Assembly (NCBI RefSeq): GCF_022829635.1
Contig: NZ_JAKSYO010000172.1
Location: forward strand, 62,001 to 126,000
Length of the DNA: 64,000 bases
Source: Methylobacterium sp. E-066
GTDB lineage: Bacteria > Pseudomonadota > Alphaproteobacteria > Rhizobiales > Beijerinckiaceae
Direction of reading: 5' to 3'
The notes under the pieces were generated by a model. The model saw nothing but the letters and a program-made list of their open reading frames with translations, was not told the DNA's origin and made no database searches. Positions 52,824 through 60,561 of the stretch are shown one piece after another; positions within the stretch are counted from its first letter, which is position 1; each line of letters starts with the position of its first letter. The translations under genes were made by a program, and so were the position numbers.

Positions 52824-53450
52824 ATGATGATCGTCTACGGTACCGGTTACTCGCCCTACGTCCGCAAGGTCCTGGTCTCGCTCACCGAGAAGAACGTGCC
52901 CTTCGAGCACAGACCGGTGATGTTCCACGCGCCCGACCAGGACTTCCAGGCGGCCAGCCCCCTGGGTAAGATTCCGGCGATCGAAGATGGCGGCTTCAAG
53001 CTCGCCGATTCCTCGGCGATCCTCTGGTACCTGGAGCGTAAGCATCCGACCCCGGCCCTGGTCCCGTCCGACCCGCAGGCGCTCGGCCGCGCGATCTGGT
53101 TCGACAAGTTCGGCGACACGGAGCTGTTCGGGAAGCTGGTCGTGCCGTTCGTCGAGCGGGTCCTGAAGCCCAACATGATGGGCAAGCCCACCGACGAGGC
53201 CGCGGTCACGAAGGCGCTCAACGAGGATCTGCCGCCGCTGTTCGACTATCTGGAGCGGCAGATCTCGGGGCCGTACCTCGTCGGCGACGCGTTCGGCATC
53301 GCCGACATCTCGATCGCCACGGGTTTCTACAACTTCCACTTGGCCGACGCGCATGTCGATGCCGGCCGCTGGCCGAAGCTGTCGGCCTACGTCGCCGAGA
53401 CCCTGGCGCGCCCGTCGTTCAAGGCCGCGCAGGACGCCAAGAAGGGCTGA
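52824..53450 (+). CDS. glutathione S-transferase family protein (second of tandem pair)
   Basis: 208 residues from the first of two overlapping ATGs (52824, 52827). MIVYGTGYSPYVRKVLVSLT, GKIPAIEDGGFKLADSSAIL and YLVGDAFGIADISIATGFY parallel the preceding gene motif by motif. The pair is probably a tandem duplication 121 bases apart. Confidence 0.9.
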   Translation: MMIVYGTGYSPYVRKVLVSLTEKNVPFEHRPVMFHAPDQDFQAASPLGKIPAIEDGGFKLADSSAILWYLERKHPTPALVPSDPQALGRAIWFDKFGDTELFGKLVVPFVERVLKPNMMGKPTDEAAVTKALNEDLPPLFDYLERQISGPYLVGDAFGIADISIATGFYNFHLADAHVDAGRWPKLSAYVAETLARPSFKAAQDAKKG

Positions 53451-53469
53451 TCCCGACCGGCGGCGTCAA

Positions 53470-53504
53470 ACCATGCCGCTGTTTCGGGAAAACAGCGGCA
53501 TGGT
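53470..53504. terminator. perfect 15-bp stem hairpin between convergent genes
   Basis: accatgccgctgttt (53470-53484) pairs with aaacagcggcatggt (53490-53504) over a 5-base loop. Its position between the stop of the second glutathione transferase and the opposing exoR stop suggests a bidirectional terminator. Confidence 0.65.
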
Positions 53505-53524
53505 CTCGACCTTCGTTATCGCGT

Positions 53525-53561
53525 GATGCTTTCGGAAAACCGGAATCCGCTTTTCTGCATC
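53525..53561. repeat. short imperfect palindrome, probable dispersed element
   Basis: gatgctttcggaaaaccgga and the following atccgcttttctgcatc share gatgc/gcatc ends and partly pairing interiors. I believe similar elements are scattered in related genomes, but only this copy is in the window. Confidence 0.35.
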
Positions 53562-53566
53562 GTGGT

Positions 53567-54469
53567 CTAGTGCCGCCGCCGGATCGAGCCGACGGTCTGG
53601 AGCTGGCTCTGGGCCTCGGCCCGGTCATCCTCGTTGGCGGCCGCCCAGTTCTTCTCGTAGAGCGCCACGATCCAATCGTCCTTGCGGCCCTCCGCGCCCT
53701 CGCGGGCGAGCGAGAGCCACATCAGGCCCTTCACGCGCTGGATCGGCACGCCGCCCAGTCCGTTCAGGAGCATGTCGCCGAGCAGCGCCTGCGCCGGATG
53801 GTGGCCCTTCTCGGCCGCCAGGTTGAACCAGCGGGCCGCCTGGCGGGGGTCGGCCTCGACGCCGGTGCCGTCAAGGTAGAGCCGGGCGAGGTTGTACTGC
53901 GCGTTGGGCTCGCCGTAATACGAAGCCGCGTAGTTGAACATGTCGTAGGCGCGCTCGGGGTTCGGGCGCACATAGGTGCCCTTGATCCCTTCCAGGAAGT
54001 AGGTACCGAGCGCCGTGAACGCGCTGCCGGTCACCGCCGAATTCTGCGGATCGGGACCGTCGTCGGTGCTGGCATCGGCGATCCGGGAGAAGAACTCGAA
54101 CGCCTTCAGGTCGTCATGGGGCACGCCGTCGCCCTCGGCGTACATCCGGCCGAGCTTCCACAGGGCCAGGGCATGGCCCTGCCCGGCGGCGTATTCGAGG
54201 GCGCGGGCGGCGCCCTGCTTGTCGCCGGCATTGTACTCGCGCACGCCGGCGCGCAGCGCGTCCTTGGCCGAGCGATAGCTCTTGTCCGCCACCGGCACCT
54301 GCACCGGCGTGCGGACGCTGGCGTCGAGCGCGCGCGGCGCCTCCGTGGGCAGGGCGAGCAGGATCAAGACGCCAGCGGACGCCGCGATTCTGGCAATCAG
54401 GCGGGACCGACCGGGATCGGCCCCGGCCGGCGCCCTGCGCCGGCTGAGGTCAGTCCTAGACGTCCGCAT
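53567..54469 (-). CDS. exoR: ExoR-like Sel1-repeat periplasmic regulator
   Basis: 300 residues from ATG 54469, whose first 14 bases overlap the end of ilvD on the same strand. N-terminal leader: an Arg-rich start and then hydrophobic ASAGVLILLALPTEAPRALDA. Residues about 65-270 are Sel1-type repeats: AARALEYAAGQGHALALWKLG, AYDMFNYAASYYGEPNAQYN, AARWFNLAAEKGHHPAQALLG and a final WLSLAREGAEG. This arrangement matches Rhizobium ExoR, which holds the ChvI/ExoS sensor system in check and controls exopolysaccharide, motility and symbiosis genes. The match is by architecture and repeat text; the sensor genes are not in the window. Confidence 0.75.
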   Translation of the reverse strand: MRTSRTDLSRRRAPAGADPGRSRLIARIAASAGVLILLALPTEAPRALDASVRTPVQVPVADKSYRSAKDALRAGVREYNAGDKQGAARALEYAAGQGHALALWKLGRMYAEGDGVPHDDLKAFEFFSRIADASTDDGPDPQNSAVTGSAFTALGTYFLEGIKGTYVRPNPERAYDMFNYAASYYGEPNAQYNLARLYLDGTGVEADPRQAARWFNLAAEKGHHPAQALLGDMLLNGLGGVPIQRVKGLMWLSLAREGAEGRKDDWIVALYEKNWAAANEDDRAEAQSQLQTVGSIRRRH

Positions 54470-56189
54470 AGCTCTCCATCTCCTTGGCGCCGCCCGGATG
54501 GGTCACGGCGCCGTACAGCGCCGGGCCGACGCCCTGCGCGTATTTCCACAGGTAGCCGGAGGTCGCGGTGTTGGTCCGGGGCGCCCACGCCTTGCGGCGC
54601 TCGGCCAACTCCTCGTCCGACAGGGCGACGTTGAGCGTGCCCTGGATCGCGTCCAGGGTGATGATGTCGCCGTCGCGGATCAGGCCGATCGGGCCGCCCA
54701 CCGCCGCCTCGGGGCCGACATGGCCGACGCAGAAGCCACGGGTCGCGCCGGAGAAGCGCCCGTCCGTGATCAGAGCGACCTTGTCGCCCATGCCCTGGCC
54801 GTAGAGGGCCGCGGTCGTGGACAGCATCTCGCGCATGCCGGGGCCGCCGCGCGGACCCTCGTAGCGGATGACGAGGACGTCGCCTTCCTTGTAGGTCCGC
54901 GACTGCACCGCCTCGAAGCAGGCCTCCTCGCCATCGAACACCCGGGCCGGGCCGGTGAAGACCTGTTTCTCGGCCGGCATGCCGGCGACCTTCACGATCG
55001 CGCCCTCGGGGGCGAGGTTGCCCTTGAGGCCGACGACGCCGCCGGTCGGGGTGATCGGGCGGTTGGCCGGGTAGACCACGTCCTGGTCCGGGTTCCAGGT
55101 CACCCGGTCCATGTTCTCCGCAATGGTGCGGCCGGTGACCGTCAGGCAGTCGCCGTGCATGAAGCCGTGGTCGAGCAGGGTCTTCATCAGCAGCGGGATG
55201 CCGCCGACCTCGAACATGTCCTTGGCGACGTAGCGCCCGCCGGGCTTGAGGTCGGCGATGTAGGGCGTGCGCCGGAAAATCTCGGCGACGTCGAACAGCG
55301 TGAACTCGATGCCGCATTCATGGGCGATCGCCGGCAGGTGCAGGGCCGCGTTGGTCGAGCCGCCGGAGGCGGCCACCACGGTGGCGGCGTTCTCGAGCGC
55401 CTTGCGGGTGACGATGTCGCGCGGGCGGATCTGCTTGGCCAGCAGCTCCATCACCTTCTCGCCGGCGGTGGCGCAGAACTTGTCCCGGATCTCGTAGGGC
55501 GCCGGGGCGCCGGCCGAGTAGGGCAGCGCCAGGCCGATCGCCTCGGAGACGGTCGCCATGGTGTTGGCGGTGAACTGCGCGCCGCAGGCGCCGGCTGACG
55601 GGCAGGCCACCTGCTCCAGCTCGTCGAGGTCTTCCAGGCTCATGTCGCCGACCGCGACCTTGCCGACCGCCTCGAACAGGTCCTGGACGGTGACCGGCTT
55701 GCCGCGGAACGAGCCGGGCAGGATCGAGCCGCCGTAGATGAAGATCGACGGGACGTTGAGGCGCACCATCGCCATCATCATGCCGGGCAGCGACTTGTCG
55801 CAGCCGGCGAGGCCCACGAGGGCGTCGTAGGCGTGGCCGCGCATGGTCAGCTCGACCGAGTCGGCGATGACCTCACGCGACGGCAGCGAGGCGCGCATGC
55901 CGCCATGGCCCATGGCGATGCCGTCGGTGACCGTGATGGTGCAGAATTCGCGCGGCGTGCCGTGGGCGGCGGCGACGCCCTTCTTCACCGCCTGCGCCTG
56001 GCGCATCAGCGAGATGTTGCAGGGCGCGGCCTCGTTCCAGCAGGAGGCGACACCCACCAGCGGCTGGTGGATCTGCTCCCGGGTCAGGCCCATCGCGTAG
56101 AGATACGAGCGATGCGGAGCGCGGTCCGGACCCTCCGTGACGTGACGGCTGGGCAGCTTCGACTTGTCGTTCAAACGCGTGTCCATCAA
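54456..56189 (-). CDS. ilvD: dihydroxy-acid dehydratase
   Basis: 577 residues from ATG 56189 (MMDTRL; the second ATG is equally possible). The Fe-S ligands are Cys50 (GVASCWNEA), Cys130 (GLAGCDKSLPG, with Lys132 at the Mg site) and Cys202 (PSAGACGA). LITDGRFSGATRGFCVGHVGP is the late signature. Dehydrates dihydroxy-isovalerate and its homologue in branched-chain amino acid synthesis. Confidence 0.95.
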   Translation of the reverse strand: MMDTRLNDKSKLPSRHVTEGPDRAPHRSYLYAMGLTREQIHQPLVGVASCWNEAAPCNISLMRQAQAVKKGVAAAHGTPREFCTITVTDGIAMGHGGMRASLPSREVIADSVELTMRGHAYDALVGLAGCDKSLPGMMMAMVRLNVPSIFIYGGSILPGSFRGKPVTVQDLFEAVGKVAVGDMSLEDLDELEQVACPSAGACGAQFTANTMATVSEAIGLALPYSAGAPAPYEIRDKFCATAGEKVMELLAKQIRPRDIVTRKALENAATVVAASGGSTNAALHLPAIAHECGIEFTLFDVAEIFRRTPYIADLKPGGRYVAKDMFEVGGIPLLMKTLLDHGFMHGDCLTVTGRTIAENMDRVTWNPDQDVVYPANRPITPTGGVVGLKGNLAPEGAIVKVAGMPAEKQVFTGPARVFDGEEACFEAVQSRTYKEGDVLVIRYEGPRGGPGMREMLSTTAALYGQGMGDKVALITDGRFSGATRGFCVGHVGPEAAVGGPIGLIRDGDIITLDAIQGTLNVALSDEELAERRKAWAPRTNTATSGYLWKYAQGVGPALYGAVTHPGGAKEMESYADV

Positions 56190-56817
56190 CCCGAACCAAG
56201 CCTTCGCGCCGCCAGTCCCGAGGGTGCAGGAGACCGCGGCGCGTCGCCGTTCGCGATGCGCCGTGGGGGCCGTCCGCGTGCTCGGGAAATCCTCGTTTCG
56301 AAACGGTAAATCGTTGTCGAACTTGCCGTTTACCGCGGATGTTGAGGTGGGCTCGGACTATGGCGGGATCGCGGCGTTTGCGGGCAGGTCTCGGGGCAGA
56401 CCCGGGATCGTTTTACGGTGTTGCGACCCCGCCACAGCCACGCTTGGGGTCGATTGCCGGCGCGAGATTAGGTTAAGGATAATCGTTCGGCCGCATGACC
56501 GGGCCAATTAGGCTTAATCGACACCGCTTCTAAGGCTCACAGACGAGCGGTATCGCCGGAGCCCTGCCGCTCAGAACGCTCCGTTTTCATTCTGAGACAG
56601 TGCAGGCGAGCCCGGAATCCGGAGCCGCCGGCGGTGCAAGGTACTGAATTGCTTGCGTTTCTGGATCCCGGGCTCCGCTCCGCGGCCCCGGGATGACGGG
56701 GGTGATGGATCGGGTGTCGATGACAATCTCCGGACCGCAGACATGGACCTTAAACTGCTATCCACATGACTGAGCCGATACTCCGTTCGGCACAGAGCAC
56801 GAAACACGTGCCCCCGT
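56190..56817. other. 628-base gap, ilvD upstream region, no gene seen
   Basis: Should hold the ilvD promoter near its right-of-gene side (56190-56350). At 56304-56310 cggtaaa is mirrored by tttaccg at 56329-56335, a possible weak operator. A small inverted repeat lies at 56660-56700. Open frames here are short and have no recognisable product. Confidence 0.4.
56660..56700. repeat. short inverted repeat (atcccggg / cccgggat)
   Basis: atcccggg at 56665-56672 and cccgggat at 56687-56694 flank ctccgctccgcggc. The phrase style (ctggatcccgggctccgctc) looks like a dispersed repeat rather than a unique site, but only one copy is in this window. Confidence 0.5.
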
Positions 56818-57603
56818 TCAGCCGCCGCCCGGCTCCGGCAAAGCGGCCGACGCACCACCGGTTTCCAGCGCACGGTCGCTCTCGTCCTTCAGCGTCACGC
56901 CGCTCAAGCCCAGGGTCAGTGCGCGGGCGAGCAGCCAGTGCAGCTTGAACGCTGCTTTCTCATGTGTGAGGCCGGCCGTTCGCACGTTCGAGATGCAATT
57001 GCGCTCTGCATCCGAGCGGCCGACCTGCGGCCCGAAGGTCAGGTAGATGCCGAGGCTGTCCGGTGAGGACAGGCCGGGCCGCTCGCCGATCAGCACCGCC
57101 ACCGCCCGGGCCTTCAGGGCCTCGCCGATCGCGTCGCCGAGCGCCACGCGGGCCTGACTGGCGATCACCACGGGAGCGAGGCGCCAGCCGGATTTCTCCG
57201 CCAGGGGCTTGAACGCCTTCAGCAGCGGCGCCGCGTTCTCGTGCACCGCCCGGGCCGAAAGCCCATCGGCCACCACGATAGCGAGGTCGGCCGGTTCGAC
57301 TGCGGCTTGAAGCTTGGCAAGGTTTTCCGGATCGAGGCGGCGGCCGAGATCGGGGCGGCGCAGGTACGTCGCCCGGTCGGGGGCCTGTGAGGCCACCGGG
57401 ATCGTGGTGAGGCCGAGTTCCGCGATGGCGCCGGCCAGCGCCTCCGCATCCATCGGCGCGTGCACGGCGTCCCGGGCCTGAGCGTGGTCGAGGCCGAAGC
57501 GCAGCACCTCCCGGGTCGGCAAGCCGCTGCCGGCGCGGCCGAGCCCGATCCGGGCCGGCGTCAGCCCGGCGAGTCGCGCCCAGATCTCCCCGGGGTCGCT
57601 CAC
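56818..57603 (-). CDS. eutC: ethanolamine ammonia-lyase small subunit
   Basis: 261 residues from GTG 57603, overlapping the eutB stop by four bases. EutC landmarks: ARIGLGRAGSGLPTREVLRFGLDHAQARDAVH at the start (shown in part: GRAGSGLPTREVLRF), IVVADGLSARAVHENA, VLIGERPGLSSPDSLGIYL and near the end ERNCISNVRTAGLTHEKAA. Binds adenosylcobalamin with EutB. Confidence 0.93.
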   Translation of the reverse strand: MSDPGEIWARLAGLTPARIGLGRAGSGLPTREVLRFGLDHAQARDAVHAPMDAEALAGAIAELGLTTIPVASQAPDRATYLRRPDLGRRLDPENLAKLQAAVEPADLAIVVADGLSARAVHENAAPLLKAFKPLAEKSGWRLAPVVIASQARVALGDAIGEALKARAVAVLIGERPGLSSPDSLGIYLTFGPQVGRSDAERNCISNVRTAGLTHEKAAFKLHWLLARALTLGLSGVTLKDESDRALETGGASAALPEPGGG

Positions 57604-58979
57604 GCGGCCAGGTCCGGCGCCGCTGAGAGCAGCGGGGCGCCTGAACCCGGCAGCAGGGCACCGGCCGCGTCGGTCAGGCCGATGCCGTGGAGCCAGGCCT
57701 CGAATTCGGGGGCGCGCTTCAGGCCCAAAACCTCGCGCAGGTAGAGGGAATCGTGGAACGACGTGGATTGGTAATTGAGCATCACGTCGTCGGCCCCCGG
57801 GACGCCCATGACGTAGGTGCAGCCGGCCGCGCCGAGCAGTGTCAGCAGCGTGTCCATGTCGTCCTGATCGGCCTCGGCATGGTTGGTGTAGCAAACGTCG
57901 ACGCCCAGCGGCACGCCCATCAGCTTGCCGCAGAAATGGTCCTCCAGCCCGGCCCGGATGATCTCCTTGCCGTCGTAGAGGTATTCGGGCCCGATGAAGC
58001 CGACGACGGTGTTGACGAGGAGCGGCCGGAACGGCCGGGCGACCGCGTAGGCCCGGGCCTCCAGGGTCTGCTGGTCGATGCCGTGATGGGCATCCGCCGA
58101 CAGCGCCGAGCCCTGGCCGGTCTCGAAATACATGCAGTTGTCGCCGAGCGGGCCGCGCTTGAGCGCCAGGGCCGCCTCGTAGGCCTCCTTGAGCAGGGGG
58201 AGCGTCACCCCGAAGCCGGCGTTCGCCTTTTCGGTGCCGGCAATCGACTGGAACACGAGGTCGACGGGCAGCCCACGCTCCATGGCGGCGAGCGTGGTGG
58301 TGACGTGGGTGAGCACGCAGGCCTGCGTGGGAATGGCGTGCTTCTGGATCAGCCCGTCGAGAAGCTGGAGCAGGTCGCCGAGCGCCTGGACAGAATCGGA
58401 AGCCGGGTTGATGCCGATCACCGCGTCGCCGCAGCCGAGGGTGAGCCCATCGAGGATCGCCGCGGTGATGCCCTTCGGATCATCGGTGGGGTGGTTCGGC
58501 TGCAACCGCACCGCGAGCGTACCGGGGAGCCCGATCGTGTTGCGGAAGCGGGTGACCACGCGGACCTTGCGGGCCACCGAGATCAGGTCCTGATTGCGCA
58601 TGATCTTTGAGACGGCCGCGGCGATCTCCGGCGTGACGCCGGGGGCGATCCGGGAGAGCACCTCCGGGGTGGCGGTCAGCAGAAACTCGCGGAAATCGCC
58701 GACCGTCAGAGGGGCGATCTCTTTGAAGGCGGCGGCGTCGTGCGTGTCGAGGATCAGCCGGGTAACGTCGTCCTGCTCGTAGGGGATCAGCGGCCGGGCC
58801 AGGATCTCGGAAAGCGGCACCTCGGCGAGACACCAGCGCGCCGCCGCGTTCTCCTCGGCGGATTCGGCCGCGATGCCGGCGAGCCGGTCGCCGGAGCGCA
58901 CCGGCGTCGCCTTGGCCATCAAGGTGGCGAGATCGGCGAAGACGTGGGTGCGCGGGCCGACGACGTGGCGGTAGGCCAT
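57600..58979 (-). CDS. eutB: ethanolamine ammonia-lyase large subunit
   Basis: 459 residues. FREFLLTATPEVLSRIAPGV, GLPGTLAVRLQPNHPTDDP, GCGDAVIGINPASDSV and YFETGQGSALSADAHHG are EutB landmarks, the last two lining the substrate and cobalamin site. With EutC it converts ethanolamine to acetaldehyde and ammonia using adenosylcobalamin. No microcompartment shell or regulator genes are nearby, as in many non-enteric bacteria. Only 64 bases separate its start from the upstream gene end, leaving no room for a cobalamin riboswitch. Confidence 0.94.
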   Translation of the reverse strand: MAYRHVVGPRTHVFADLATLMAKATPVRSGDRLAGIAAESAEENAAARWCLAEVPLSEILARPLIPYEQDDVTRLILDTHDAAAFKEIAPLTVGDFREFLLTATPEVLSRIAPGVTPEIAAAVSKIMRNQDLISVARKVRVVTRFRNTIGLPGTLAVRLQPNHPTDDPKGITAAILDGLTLGCGDAVIGINPASDSVQALGDLLQLLDGLIQKHAIPTQACVLTHVTTTLAAMERGLPVDLVFQSIAGTEKANAGFGVTLPLLKEAYEAALALKRGPLGDNCMYFETGQGSALSADAHHGIDQQTLEARAYAVARPFRPLLVNTVVGFIGPEYLYDGKEIIRAGLEDHFCGKLMGVPLGVDVCYTNHAEADQDDMDTLLTLLGAAGCTYVMGVPGADDVMLNYQSTSFHDSLYLREVLGLKRAPEFEAWLHGIGLTDAAGALLPGSGAPLLSAAPDLAA

Positions 58980-59043
58980 GCGGTTTCACCCCGTCCTTGC
59001 TTCCGAGGATCACAGGATAGCGTGATCCGGTGCGGCTGTCCGG

Positions 59044-59904
59044 TCAGGCGGCACCGGCGTTCGGCGCCGGGACCTCGGTGGAGATCGCGTCGACCGTGCG
59101 GGGCATCGGGCTGCCCTGCCCGTCCGAGCGCTGGATCCGGACCTGCTGGTTGACCGGCTGCATGTTGCCGAACGGCGTCGAGAAGGCGATCTCGGCGGCG
59201 TCGCGGCCGACGCCGATCCGGACCAGCCCGTCGAGATCGGCCTGGCGGGTGGCGTCGAACAGCCACCAGCGCCCGTCGAGATAGGCCTCGAACACCGCGT
59301 GGAAATCGCTCGGCACGAGGCCGTGGGCGTAGCAGCTCACGAACCGGGCCGGGATGCCGAGTGCCCGGCAGAAGGCGGTGCCGATATGCGCGAAGTCGCG
59401 GCAGACGCCGGCGCGCTTCAGCAGCGACTCGTCGGCCGTAGTCTCGCCGTCGCTGGTGCCGGGCTGGTAGGTGATGTGGTCGTGGATCCAGTTGCAGATC
59501 TCGTTCACGCGGCTGTGGCCCTTGGGCAGCGCGCCGAACTCGGCCTGCGCGAACGGCGTCAGCCGGTCGGACGAGACGAACCGGCTCGGCAGCAGGAACG
59601 GCAGGATGTCGAGGGGGAGCACCCCGATCGGGGTCTCGTTGATGGTCGCCGGGTCGGCCCGGTGGACGGTCAGATCGACCTCCGCATTATACTCGAGCGC
59701 GAACTGGCCCATCGGCACGTTGACGCCGAGATAGCGGTTGAGCAGGTCGGGCGTGGTGTAGAGGTCGCGCTTCAGGTTCGGCGTGAGCACCAGGCTCTCG
59801 CTGAGGATCTCGACGCTTCTCAGCTTGGCGACCTCCAGGTTGAAGATGAAGGTCGTGTCCGAGAGTATATTGTAGGATAGGCTGCAACCGAGGGTATAGC
59901 GCAT
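59044..59904 (-). CDS. transglutaminase-like cysteine protease-fold protein
   Basis: 286 residues from ATG 59904. N-terminal half is beta-rich (VLTPNLKRDLYTTPDLLNRY); the catalytic Cys-His-Asp core is in the second half: LLKRAGVCRDFAHIGTAFCRALGIPARF with Cys, then LVPSDFHAVFEAYLDGRWWLFDATR with His and Asp (quoted in part). The last 40 residues are low complexity. Bacterial members are often near peptide-ligase-like genes, not seen here. Function unknown, possibly peptide hydrolysis. Confidence 0.85.
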   Translation of the reverse strand: MRYTLGCSLSYNILSDTTFIFNLEVAKLRSVEILSESLVLTPNLKRDLYTTPDLLNRYLGVNVPMGQFALEYNAEVDLTVHRADPATINETPIGVLPLDILPFLLPSRFVSSDRLTPFAQAEFGALPKGHSRVNEICNWIHDHITYQPGTSDGETTADESLLKRAGVCRDFAHIGTAFCRALGIPARFVSCYAHGLVPSDFHAVFEAYLDGRWWLFDATRQADLDGLVRIGVGRDAAEIAFSTPFGNMQPVNQQVRIQRSDGQGSPMPRTVDAISTEVPAPNAGAA

Positions 59905-59973
59905 CGGATCTCCTTGCCGGGCGACGAGATGATCGCTGCCCAAGCAAGCGGCGCGCCCGATCGCGGTTCCCGG

Positions 59974-60561
59974 TCAGCGCGGCATGAGCAGCACCGTCAG
60001 CGAGCGCACGCCCTGCGCCCCGTGGATCAGCACGCCCTCGATATCGGCCGTGGCCGAGGGGCCGGTATGTAGCACCGCGTAGGCGGAGCAGCCGAATTCA
60101 GGGCGCTTGTAGGCCGCCTGCACGTTCGGCAAAATGTCGGCGGGATCGAGCAGCACGATCAGGTGCTGGGCCAGGTAGGCGACCGCGTTCACGATCAGCT
60201 CGCCTTCGGTGAACAGCACCGATCCGGTCTCGGCGATGCCGAACACCGCGCGCACCACCGCAACGTCGACATCCTCGACCTCCTGCGGGTAGCGCACCGC
60301 CCGCAGGTCGCGGTTACCCGCGATCTCCGGGACCGCGGAGGCGATCACCTTGGCCTCGGCCAGACGCTCCTGGACGCCGGCCAGGGGGTCGCCGGTGCGG
60401 CCGTCTTCGATGCGGCCGCCCATGCGCTTCAGCCGCTCGCCGAACTCCTCGACGAGATCGTCGCCGACCAGCGGCACGAAGGTCGGCACGTCCGGCAGCG
60501 GGTAATCGCCCGCCGGACGGTTGGCCTTGAGCGCCGCCAGGATGCCCGCGCGGGCGCTCAT
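59974..60561 (-). CDS. lutC: lactate utilization protein LutC (LUD domain)
   Basis: 195 residues from ATG 60561. LUD domain: VASAVPEIAGNRDLR-like segment (IASAVPEIAGNRDLRAV), then GIAETGSVLFTEGELIVNAV and the end TADIEGVLIHGAQGVRSL. Overlaps the lutB stop by four bases. Third component of the LutABC L-lactate dehydrogenase complex. Confidence 0.93.
   Translation of the reverse strand: MSARAGILAALKANRPAGDYPLPDVPTFVPLVGDDLVEEFGERLKRMGGRIEDGRTGDPLAGVQERLAEAKVIASAVPEIAGNRDLRAVRYPQEVEDVDVAVVRAVFGIAETGSVLFTEGELIVNAVAYLAQHLIVLLDPADILPNVQAAYKRPEFGCSAYAVLHTGPSATADIEGVLIHGAQGVRSLTVLLMPR

Noticed and set aside
58980..59043. Cobalamin riboswitch for eutBC
   Set aside because: Only 64 bases are available and no conserved B12-box is visible.
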